Below, in pieces: positions 24,527 through 33,316 of a stretch of DNA of 64,000 nt. Every line of letters starts with the position of its first letter. Position 1 is the first letter of the stretch. The position numbers and the translations under genes are program-made. The notes below the pieces were generated by a model, which saw only the letters and a list, made by a program, of their open reading frames with translations, ran no database searches and had not been told where the DNA came from. The DNA comes from Escallonia rubra (lineage: Eukaryota > Streptophyta > Magnoliopsida > Escalloniales > Escalloniaceae), in assembly GCA_033065855.1 (NCBI GenBank), contig JAVXUO010002892.1, positions 20,102-84,101 on the forward strand, read 5' to 3'.

Positions 24527-24719
24527 GTTCCAGTGAATTTTCCTGGCACAACTTTCAGTAACGGTATTAAGGCCGCGTTTTATGCAGTTTTCCTGGCACA
24601 ACTTTCAGATACGGTTTTAGGTGCGCTTCTTGCCAGCCACGAGACGGTGGCCATTGCCATGAGCTTTGTACTCTACTATCTTGCAGATCATCCGGATGTC
24701 TATGCCAAAGTACTGAAAG
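24527..24719 (+). pseudogene. Captured cytochrome P450 exon fragment, CYP716-like
   Basis: The frame reads VPVNFPGTTFSNGIKAA and then LSDTVLGALLASHETVA followed by IAMSFVLYYLADHPDVYAKVLK. The second part is the P450 I-helix oxygen-binding region (A-S-H-E-T standing for A/G-G-x-D/E-T) with the following helix J. The pattern is closest to CYP716 enzymes of the CYP85 clan, which oxidise triterpenes. The fragment ends at a GT (24720-24721), matching an exon-intron border. Between the two parts the family's usual ~80 residues are missing, and a 21-bp sequence beginning TTTTCCTGGCACAAC is duplicated (24538 and 24588). No heme-binding Cys region is present, so it cannot be an enzyme. Family call strong, subfamily call moderate. 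Confidence 0.75.
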
Positions 24720-26001
24720 GTAATGCTTTCACTTTTATTGCTTCCTTTTCATTACCTATTCACCTAGACATATAATGCCAAACCTGAAACTTGTGCAGCA
24801 TGTGGGTAGTTTTTGTTACAATATCACACTTGAAACTCAAGAAGCAAAGTTTCAGTCCTATGACCAGTGAAAGAAAAAGGAGATATAAAGAAAAGTACCC
24901 TTTGGACTGTCAACTTCTTCTTTTGCGTTATTATTACCTAGGAAATGCTGTATATGGCTATGTTGTGAGAGACCGTGGCATAGCAGTTGATTAATTAACA
25001 TAGCAGAGATCAGGCTAAGTGTTGTTATTGATCAACAGAACAACTGGAAGTTGCAAATTCAACTGAAGATATTTGTTAGTGTTATTAAATTTTCAATGTC
25101 AGCTTAGATGATTTAGCACGAGTTTTATGTAGTTAGGTTTTCATTGTGCATGTGTATTTATAGTTTTTGGTTGCTAAACTCAGCATCTATGATATGAATT
25201 GAAATGGCTTGGGTTAGGTTTTCTCAGAGATGATAGAATTTACTGCTCCAATGATACTAGTCTATTTAGCGGCTATGGTATTTGATTACATTATGCTTGT
25301 TAGAGTTTCATTTATGAGAATGAGTTTCAAGTACAGTGAACTTGGATATTTGTTCTTGTACAACTGAAAGAAAACAATCGAAAGACTGAGATGGACCTTG
25401 AAATGTCATCACCCCCAGAATTCGTCCCTAGAGTACCTACATGTTTGATAGCGTATAAGTGAAGGGAACAGGTGTTTATTTATGTGTAGGAACTAAGCTT
25501 TTTTGTGCTTTCCTGCAGCGCTTTTACTGCCGGCTTTTGGAGAAAAGCGGCAGGGATAGAGGGGTAGGAATTGCAGGTTTGGACATGGTTGACTAATGGA
25601 ATAGAGGTTTAATATATACGTTAGAAAGAGAAAAGTAGTTTCAATATATGTAAATGAAGCGTTAGAATTGAGAAGAGCTTTATGCGGTAGAAATTATTCA
25701 TTTTAGTGAAGATTTCTCTATTTATGTCAATGCTTCATTGTAGTACTTCACGAATGTTTTTGAGCAACATTTCAGAGGCAGCACAGGTTGCAAACTGAGT
25801 CTCAGCTCCTTGGACCTTACTAGTACTATTTCCGTATGTTGTACTTTTTTGTTTGAGTTATCTTTAAACTCATGTAAATACGCATATACATAAAAGAAAG
25901 AAACTGGATACTAGAGCAACTAGTACAAGCTACTTGATCCTAGGTCATTACCAAGCTCACATCACATCTCTTTTTGTTTTTTTTTCCTTGAAGAAGGAAA
26001 C

Positions 26002-26463
26002 ATGGATAAAGAGTGGATGTGTCACTCAAGGGAATCTGAGACTTACGTTGTTGGCATAGATATGTTTCTGAATTTTGCATTTAGGAATGTGGTTACAAGG
26101 TGGGGGGAGATATTATGTCCATGTAGGGACTGTGTGAATGGCATGTTTCAATCCCGTATTGCGTGTAGAGATCACTTGATTATTAGGGGATTTATGCCTA
26201 ACTACACAGTTTGGAGGGTTCATGGGGAAGCTTTGGCCTCTTCTTCTGTTCAAAATGAAAATGATAGTGAACCTGGAGTGGCTGGTGCTGGTATGCATGG
26301 AATGGTCAATGACATTTTTGTGAGCCGTCCGGGAGACCCTAGCATCCAAGTTGCAAATTTCTATAAGTACATGAATGATGCAGAACGACCATTGTATCTG
26401 GAGTGCAAGACCGAGACTAAACTATCATTTATTGTTTGGCTTTTCAACTTGAAGTTTGGTTAG
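26002..26463 (+). pseudogene. CACTA transposase N-terminus (transposase-associated domain)
   Basis: The 153-residue ORF starts MDKEWMCHSRESETYVVGI and contains FLNFAFRNV, ILCPCRDCVNG, CRDHLIIRGFMPNYTVWRVHGE and a later KYMNDAERPLYLECKTETKLSFIVWLFNLK. This matches the Cys-containing N-terminal region of plant TNP2-type transposases. The catalytic TNP2 domain that should follow is absent; the reading frame stops and is followed by an (AT)n tract and the long-TIR element. It marks the host CACTA as a deletion derivative. Confidence 0.85.
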
Positions 26464-26492
26464 GTTTAATGTATGTAGTGTTTGGTGTTGAA

Positions 26493-26493
<1 letters not shown>

Positions 26494-26555
<62 letters not shown>
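26494..26555. repeat. (AT)n microsatellite, left of the long-TIR element
   Basis: About 62 bp of pure AT repeat sits directly against the left terminus GGGAGCTGATCCC. A matching tract flanks the right terminus (28479-28545). Confidence 0.97.
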
Positions 26556-26558
<3 letters not shown>

Positions 26559-27164
26559 AGCTGATCCCTTGACAGCGTAGGCAAAATAGGATATCTTGCC
26601 AGCGCGATCTGGCCGTCCACGCGCGATCTGTGGACGGTCCAGATCTTTTTTTTACGGCTTTTTTAAGTTCGTCCGCTACATAATGTAGCGGATGATTTTT
26701 TTGACAAAAATACCCTTGACAGAAAAATAGTGTATGTCCGCTACATTATGTAGCGGACAGCAATTCTTGGAACAAGCTATGTACCAATTTTATTTGTCCG
26801 CTACATAATGTAGCGGACAAGAAAAAAGGAATTCCTTTTACTTTATGGAAAAGAGAACCCGTATGTCAGATTTGAAAAAAGAAGGACACCCCTTTTATTT
26901 TCTCTCTCTTCCTCATCTCTCATCCTCCTATCTTCTCCCTCTCCCTAGTACCCATTCTCTCTGTCATATTATGAAGATGGCAGATCTGTTGAGAGATTCA
27001 CGTACCGTTGTTCATTAATTTTTTTCTCCAGATTTTGTTCTATTTTGATTGGACTTAGAGATTCACGTATGGTCAGATTTGTGATTTCTCTTGTGTCGAG
27101 GTTTGGGGGCGGCAAAGGGTCACATGGTGGTCGGGGGATGCGGAGGTTCGGATGGTGGTGGTGA

Positions 27165-27295
27165 TGGGTTCAGCGGCGGTGGCAGAGTTTTGGTGGTTGT
27201 GGGTGATGGGTTCAGCGGCGGTGGTGGTTGTGGGTGATGGGTTCAGCGGCGGTGGTGGTTGTGGGTGATGGGTTCAGCGGCGGCGGTGGTGGTGA
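27165..27295. repeat. 31-bp minisatellite (GTTCAGCGGCGGTGG...)
   Basis: Four to five copies of a unit joining GGTTCAGCGGCGGTGG to TGGTTGTGGGTGAT lie in the interior of the long-TIR element. It is not coding. Confidence 0.85.
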
Positions 27296-28004
27296 TGAAT
27301 TGTGTATTGTGCAAGGTTACTGGGTTGCATGGGATTGATTGTATCTGATATGTTCTTAAATCCATCCTGCTCATTCATTTGTCTATGTTCCATCCGTTGT
27401 TGCATCATGAACCAAAGGTAGATTACCCCAGATTTTTGTCTCAGACGGTCAGTTTCCCCCTTCATGGTCATATCTCTATCTGGAAATGCACTCCTCTCCT
27501 TGGTTGAGTTTCGCAGCTCAGCTCTTGAAAAGGCTCATTCCAAAATGCTTATCTTCTGGGCTCAAAGAGTATATTGAATCTGAGTATACTTTTTCGATCT
27601 AGATACTGACATGTCTTGCGATTATTGTGTATAATCCTTCAGCTTGCTTTGGTTGGTATGTGAATGGTGAAACCATGGTCGACTGCATATATTCTGCAGG
27701 TGTTCACTTTGAATTCTCACCCGAGCCGAATCCCAAGTATTGTGGTTTAAACGGCCATTAGTTGTTTTAGATGGAAGGTTATTCGAGACGACATCACATT
27801 TCATGGTTGATCTTATAACCATTCTGTGTTTTCTCCGGTGATCTCATTTGCCCGTCATGGCTCGTATGTAAAGGAGATCTGTGATGGGTGGTGTCGTGTG
27901 TCGTTCACGGTCATCAGAATACAGAAGAGAGAGAAACCCATTTGAAAGTGAAATGAAAGTGTTTCTCTCGGCCTGAAATGAAAGTGAAATGAAACCCATT
28001 TGCA

Positions 28005-28071
28005 GATATGCCATGTTTTATTTTATGTCCGCTACATTATGTAGCGGACATAAAATAAAACATGGCATATC
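28005..28071. repeat. 67-bp perfect palindrome
   Basis: Arms of 33 bp around a single central T at 28038, with the 21-bp element palindrome at its core. The outer arms are GATATGCCATG and CATGGCATATC, then TTTTATTTTATG and its complement. The sequence CCATTTGCAG occurs on both sides (27996-28005 and 28071-28080). Confidence 0.95.
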
Positions 28072-28476
28072 CATTTGCAGAGTTTTGGTGGTTGTGAGAG
28101 AGAGAGAATGTAAGAAAACCCATCCGCTACATAATGTAGCGGATGAGAGAAAGGACAGACCAAAAAGTCAGAGCATTAATGAGAGAAAGGGAAGAGAGAG
28201 AAAAAAAATGTCAGAAAACTATCCGCTACATAATGTAGCGGATGGGCTGTTTTTAAGCTTGTTCCAAGAATTGCTGTCCGCTACATAATGTAGCGGACAT
28301 ACACTATTTTTCTGTCAAGGGTATTTTTGTCAAAAAAATAGTCCGCTACATTATGTAGCGGACAAACTTAAAAAAGCCGTAAAAAAAAGATCTGGACCGT
28401 CCACAGATCGCGCGTGGACGGCCAGATCGCGCTGGCAAGATATCCTATTTTGCCTACGCTGTCAAGGGATCAGCTC

Positions 28477-28478
<2 letters not shown>

Positions 28479-28545
<67 letters not shown>
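28479..28545. repeat. (AT)n microsatellite, right of the long-TIR element
   Basis: About 67 bp of AT repeat directly follows the right terminus of the long-TIR element. A short ORF of Tyr-Ile repeats across it is an artefact of the repeat. Confidence 0.97.
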
Positions 28546-28551
<6 letters not shown>

Positions 28552-29672
28552 TGCCTGAAATCCATGATAGTAGATCATTCTTTTTGGACTCATGGTTATG
28601 GTAGGAGTATATATATGTCTGCCAATTGCTCGTACATTTGCTCGTACATAGCTTAGCCTTGTGAAGTTTGGTTTATGTAGCTGGTGTAAAGTTTATAATA
28701 ATAACAGTTTCCTTTCCAGCTATATAATATAGTTTCTCTTGATATCAGGTCTTTTGTTTATCATTTAACATGTGTAACCTTTGTATCAGGTTATTGCCAA
28801 GGTGAATGGAAATGGATTATTCTCGATCTTGGTGGTTAATTTTGATCATGTGCATGGACGGTTGGCGGGTTGATTTGGAAATGTGCATGAGTATTTACTA
28901 GGTTTTGTACAAACTCATGAAAAAGTCTCTGACTTTGCTTTTTCTTTCTAGACAAACATGTGTTATTGTTTAGGATTTGAATAGATTGCAGTTGTTTTGT
29001 GACCAATCAAGTCCTAATTTAGATTGACCTTGCATATAGTTTTCACTAGCTATATGGTATGAAGAAAAGCAAGAAACAGAGCATATTTATATACAGGGAC
29101 TTGGGAATGTTGGTAGTGTCTACCATTTTGCTCTCCTTTTCTTTTAGGTGATAACTTATGGAGGCGGTATGTATTGCCGGCATAAGTGAATTATTTTAAA
29201 AAAAAAAAATCTAAAACAATCCTATGCCGGCGGTCGTACATGTTGCCATAAGTCCATACATTCAAAGAAAACAAATGCAAAAGGAAACCTATAACGGCGC
29301 ATGAGACCGTTGACATAGGTCTAATTACTCAGCAAATTAATAAAATAAAAATGATACCTACGACGGCGGTTTGTTAACGCTGGTTTTCCTATTTTATTCA
29401 AATATACGAGAAATTAATATTTTACCTATGCCGGCGCCCGTAGTCGTCGGCATAGGTTCAAACCGATGCCATTGGTAACATTAAAAGGCGGATAAGGGAG
29501 CAGTTTTAGAGGCGGCCGGCTGCTGGTATAGACCCCCTTGAGCGCCGACATAAGTCTACCGAAACGCGAGTAAAGGCAGCGGTCGCCTATCGCCGCGAAA
29601 TCCTACAGCGGCGGTTTTTCCACTTCTCGCGGCGCTATGAGGCCGCCGGCATAGACCGTTTTTCTTGTAGTG

Positions 29673-30720
29673 GGTTGAATGCAAGGAACATATGAAATGT
29701 CAGTTGAAGAAATCCATAGATCGATTAAAGAAATTCCCAATGGTATCTTAAGTTCCATGATGTGATTAGTAAATTTGGTTTTAAAGAAAATAAAGTGAAC
29801 CAATGTATGTATCTACAGATCAGTTGGAGTAAGTTTATGATTATAGTTATGTATGTAGATGATATCTTACTTGCTAGTAATGATATGCATATGTTTCATG
29901 AGACCATTAATTTTATTTCTAACTATTTTGATATGATAGATCTTGGAGAGGCCTTTTACGTTATAAGCGTTGAGATTCATTGAGATAGGTCTCGTGGAAT
30001 ATTGAGATTGTCCCAAAGAGCCTATATTGATAAGGTTCTGAAAAGGTTCAACATGTATAACTGTGCTTCCACTGTTGTCCCTGTTGTTAAGGGCGAAAAA
30101 GTTAGCTAGCTACAATGTCCTGGGAACCAACTGGAGCAAGACAAAATGCAGCGTATTCCTTACACATTAGCAGTAGGAGTCTCATGTATGCTCAAGAGTT
30201 TGTACTCGACCAGATATAGAGTATGTTGTTGGCATGGTTGGACATTACTAAATAAACCTAAGAATGGGTCATTGGAAAGCAGCCAAGAAAGTCATGCGCT
30301 ACTTACAGGGTACCAAGGATTTCATGCTTACCTATATGAAGTCAGATAACCTTGAGGTTATTGGTTATTCTAATTTCGATTATGCAAGGTGTGTAGATAC
30401 CCTGAAATCCACATCAGGGTATGTCTTCATGCTCGCAGAAGGACCAGTTTCATGGAAGAGTGTTAAGCAGTCAATAGTGGCTTTTCACACCATGGGGGCA
30501 GAGTTTGTGGCATGTTTTGAGGCTTCGTGTTGTATGGTTTTGGAACTTCATTACAGGACTTAAAGTGTTTGACACCATTTTGAGACCACTGTATATATTC
30601 GGTGACAATCAGGCTGTTGTTGTCTTTTCCAAGAACAACAAATCAAGTGGTGGAATGAAGCACATCGAAATTAAGTATCTTGTTTTGAGGGAAATAATTT
30701 AGAATCAAATAGTGTCTATT
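29673..30720 (+). pseudogene. Copia RT C-terminal part and RNase H, decayed
   Basis: This continues the pol gene interrupted at 23786. It reads FGFKENKVNQCMYLQ, IVMYVDDILLASNDM (catalytic YVDD) and NYFDMIDLGEA, then RNase H with GYSNFDYARCVDTLKSTSGYVF, PVSWKSVKQS, AEFVACFEA and GDNQAVVVFSKNNKSSGGMKHIEIKY. Frames change several times and stops are present. The 3' LTR follows at 31225. Confidence 0.9.
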
Positions 30721-31224
30721 TATCATATCAGTACGATCGCTATGTTGGTGGATCCCATGAAGAAAGGCTCTCTTTCGAGAACATGTTGCTAGCATGGCTT
30801 TGGTCGATAACTTTTCCTTTAGACGATGGATTTTTGATTTGAGACATTTATTTACGTGATCACATTATGTTTGGATTCTGAATATTATACTTATGGTTTT
30901 TTACTTCTTGTTAAAGTGCACATTTGAAGTATTTATGAAACAAACACTCTTGTAAGAATTTCATGAACTCGTTCATATTGTTATTTATTATGGAACGACG
31001 AAATTCATGTTGATTAAGCTATTTGATTGACATATTTGACAAAATTTCTGGGATTGTAACCGAAGAACGGTTATGTGGCGTTAAGAGACACGGATACTAT
31101 CTTTGATTCGATTTTAGTATATTTCTTAAATTTGGCCTAACTTACGAGATGTTTTGTTTAATTTTATTATGTCAAAACTTATGACGTTAACTTAAGTATA
31201 ACTACTCTTGGTCAAGTTGGAGAA

Positions 31225-31757
31225 TGTTGGATTTGATCGATCCAATCCAATTAGGTGGCCTAATGGGTTATACCAAAGTTGACTATTTATTTGACTTGAA
31301 CATTAATTTATTAATTTGGCTAAGTAACTTTATGAATCTATTTAATTTTATCATTCAATACGCTAATTATTCATGGTGTATAAGAGGCTTATAGACCTTA
31401 ATATCTTAACTTTGATGGACGGTGGAGACTTGGCAATCTTAGGGTTGATCCCACTACTCTCTCTATATAAATATCTCTTTTCTTGGAGGCTAGGGATCAT
31501 AATGTTTGGCTACTTTTTTACCTCCTAGACTAGTAGAAAAATATGCAACTCTATCTCATATATCATCAATAATAGAGAAGAATAGTGAAGATCAATACTA
31601 AAGGGAATCCGTTTGCTTTTGCATCTTGGCGCTTTTCATCATCGGAATAAAGCTCTCGGTAATTTATGACTTCCTTCGATTATGGTGAGTTCGAAACCCT
31701 ATTATTCTTATGTTAATGCTATTGTAAGATTCTTATGATCTTGATTATGGGGTCAAG
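31225..31757 (+). repeat. 3' LTR of the nested copia element, truncated at its end
   Basis: This aligns with the 5' LTR from TGTTG to GGGGTCAAG but stops there. The final 20 bp present in the 5' LTR (ATGAATGAAATCATTTAACA) are missing, and the F-box flank begins at once. TATATAAATATC near 31470 is the TATA region. Confidence 0.88.
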
Positions 31758-32095
31758 CGAAAAAATAATATTTGAACATTACAAACCAAAATAAAATTTA
31801 TTTTTTCTTGTTTCTAAGAACTCAAAGAAATTTTAATAAAACCAAGCCTGCTACGACGATAAATCCCTAGGACAAGATAATAACTCTTACTTATGAGAAT
31901 AGAAAAATCGATGTTGAGTACCTAAAAGTATCTAAAAGCATGTAATGCAACCTAATCAACAAGCTATAAGAGCATTCAAAGAAGCCTTTTATCATATTGG
32001 AGCCGTAAAACAAACGTCCTCAATCCCTCATCGTGAGCTTGCCAAATTCAAGGCATGAGAAGTATGATGTCTGCATCAATAATATAAAGTGGAAA
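31754..32095 (+). repeat. Right copy of the F-box 3' flank
   Basis: This is the partner of 15128-15453. It runs from the broken LTR end into the 3' side of the F-box pseudogene, so it probably represents that gene's original 3' untranslated or downstream DNA. Confidence 0.85.
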
Positions 32096-32225
32096 ATGAG
32101 ATCAGATGATAAAATCCATGAAAAAGTTTGAATGATTAGTTCCTAGTAAAATGTACTTAGGTAGACCAAAAGGAGACTTGCCGGTCCTTAGAAAAGATCC
32201 AACCTTGTTCAAGCATCGAAAGCAA

Positions 32226-33316
32226 CTAGGGACAGAGGGCAGCCGCAAGCGGAGAGACAAAGCTAGGGATAATTTGGAAAGCCTTGTGGGGATCCTGAAC
32301 TCTTGGGATGTCCAAAAATCTGTACAGAAGCTCTGTTTCCCTTCCAGGATGAAACTGAACAAATGGACCCCCCAGGCTACTACTCGAGGCCATCCACAGT
32401 AGAACAAAGATTTCATCGCGCGGTTTTCCAACTGTTTGATAGTAGAAAGTTACATCATTCCAAGGTACACACGAATTAAATGTGTGCTGGTGAAGGAAAG
32501 AAAATTCTCCAACACTATCTCCCGTTAAAAGCCATATATGCATGAGCTGTTTATCATGTTCCACCAAAGTTAGGCTTCCCTGCAAATCCACCATCTCTAC
32601 GAAAGGCCTTCTATCAAAATTATGCTTCAATAAGGAGATTATTTGAAGCTTCTCCTCTCCAAGTTCAAGAGCGAGTATTCTAATATTCCAAGAACCGGGA
32701 ACAACTTCCTTAATCATTTACAAGTAAAAGACACCGTTGTGAAATATTGCCACCGACGCTTCCCAATCGTGTATAGGCACACTCACTTCCCTCCATAAAC
32801 TGTCACCAAGCGAAAGAATCTCAAGCTTGCTTTCTCTCTCACCACTTTCAAATTTGTAGCAGCACAAAACTTTGTGCCTCCCGGTTGTGGAATCAGAACC
32901 CAAGCTAATAACATAGCTTGATAAGTAATGACTCGAAGCCACGTAAGGCAAAAAGTAATGTTGTCCCGTTATCGGATTGCAAAGGCACACTGGGTCTACC
33001 TTGTATGCAATTGCTATGCAAAGCAGACCATTATGAGAACACATTATTTCGAAGCCATACCATGGAAATTTGGAAATGGGGAGTCCTCTAGCAATGCGTT
33101 CCTCAATATTAACAAGCTTAAGGTAGCCCGGGATGAACTTTGTCTTTCCTGGTTGCCTTTTTCCTCTCCTACTTGCGGTACAAGAAGAAGATGACTTTTC
33201 GATCTTCTAAGTTACAGTTTGACAAAATCAGGATCTTGAGTTATAAGATACCACCTTTTGCAAACGATCCATTTTAACGGAAGCCTAGATAGGATATCGA
33301 AAATCAGTGGTGGCAT
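32226..33316 (-). pseudogene. F-box protein with F-box-associated domain, disrupted
   Basis: From the ATG at 33316 the minus strand reads MPPLIFDILSRLPLK, WIVCKRWYLITQDPDFVKL, then a TAA, then LRRSKS. This is an F-box missing a few residues in its middle. After a frame change it reads FIPGYLKLVNIEERIARGLPISKFPWYGFEIMCSHNGLLCI, CNPITGQHYFLPYV and SLWREVSVP, then a second in-frame TAA just before 32717, then EVVPGSWNIRILALELGEEKLQIISL. These are the motifs of the F-box-associated (FBA) domain. Intact family members recruit targets to SCF ubiquitin ligases. At least two stops and a frameshift make this a pseudogene. A relic of a second copy's flank is at 15128. Confidence 0.85.

Larger units (their letters stand above)
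26556..28478. mobile_element. Long-TIR non-autonomous DNA element with repeated palindromes
   Basis: The first 223 bp (26556-26778) and last 223 bp (28256-28478) are near-perfect inverted repeats, starting GGGAGCTGATCCCTTGACAG; only a few mismatches are visible. The element sits inside an (AT)n tract, so a TA-type or other short target duplication cannot be read. Eight copies of a palindrome TCCGCTACAT-N-ATGTAGCGGA lie at 26672, 26737, 26797, 28028, 28123, 28222, 28277 and 28342; two are in each TIR and four are internal. No transposase is seen. The interior holds a CT-rich tract, a GGTGG minisatellite (27165-27295) and unassigned sequence. Long TIRs suggest a Mutator-like origin, but this is open. 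Confidence 0.85.
23787..29672 (+). mobile_element. CACTA (En/Spm-like) element, 5.9 kb, with captured P450 fragment
   Basis: The ends are CACTACAAAAAAAG and, in reverse complement, CACTACAAGAAAAAC, and the flanking GGT (23784-23786 and 29673-29675) is a 3-bp target duplication as expected for CACTA elements. Both ends carry many subterminal ATGCCG/GCCGGCG variants (23810-24060 and 29150-29650). A CT-rich leader at 24110-24320 ends at a GT splice donor. Internal contents are a P450 exon fragment (24527-24719), a transposase N-terminal ORF (26002-26463) and the long-TIR element at 26556-28478. No transposase catalytic core remains, so it would need help to move. Confidence 0.92.
15454..31757 (+). 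mobile_element. 16.3 kb copia retrotransposon enlarged by nested insertions
   Basis: The 5' LTR is 15454-15995 and the 3' LTR 31225-31757, alike over their whole shared length (start TGTTG, block CCAATCCAATTAGGTGGCC, TATA-like TATAAATAT). A primer-binding site (TTATCAGAGCC) follows the 5' LTR, and a purine-rich GGTCAAGTTGGAGAA precedes the 3' LTR. Coding order is gag (17155-17509 and 20806-21260), protease and integrase (about 21320-22300), RT (23440-23786 and 29673-30100) and RNase H (30250-30720). Three insertions split it: 17515-20805, 22515-22970 and 23787-29672. Many stops and frameshifts make it inactive. The 3' LTR lacks its last ~20 bp. Confidence 0.9.

Noticed and set aside
28414..28656. 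80-codon ORF with a long Tyr-Ile repeat
   Set aside because: This is a translation of the (AT)n microsatellite and the adjoining TIR.
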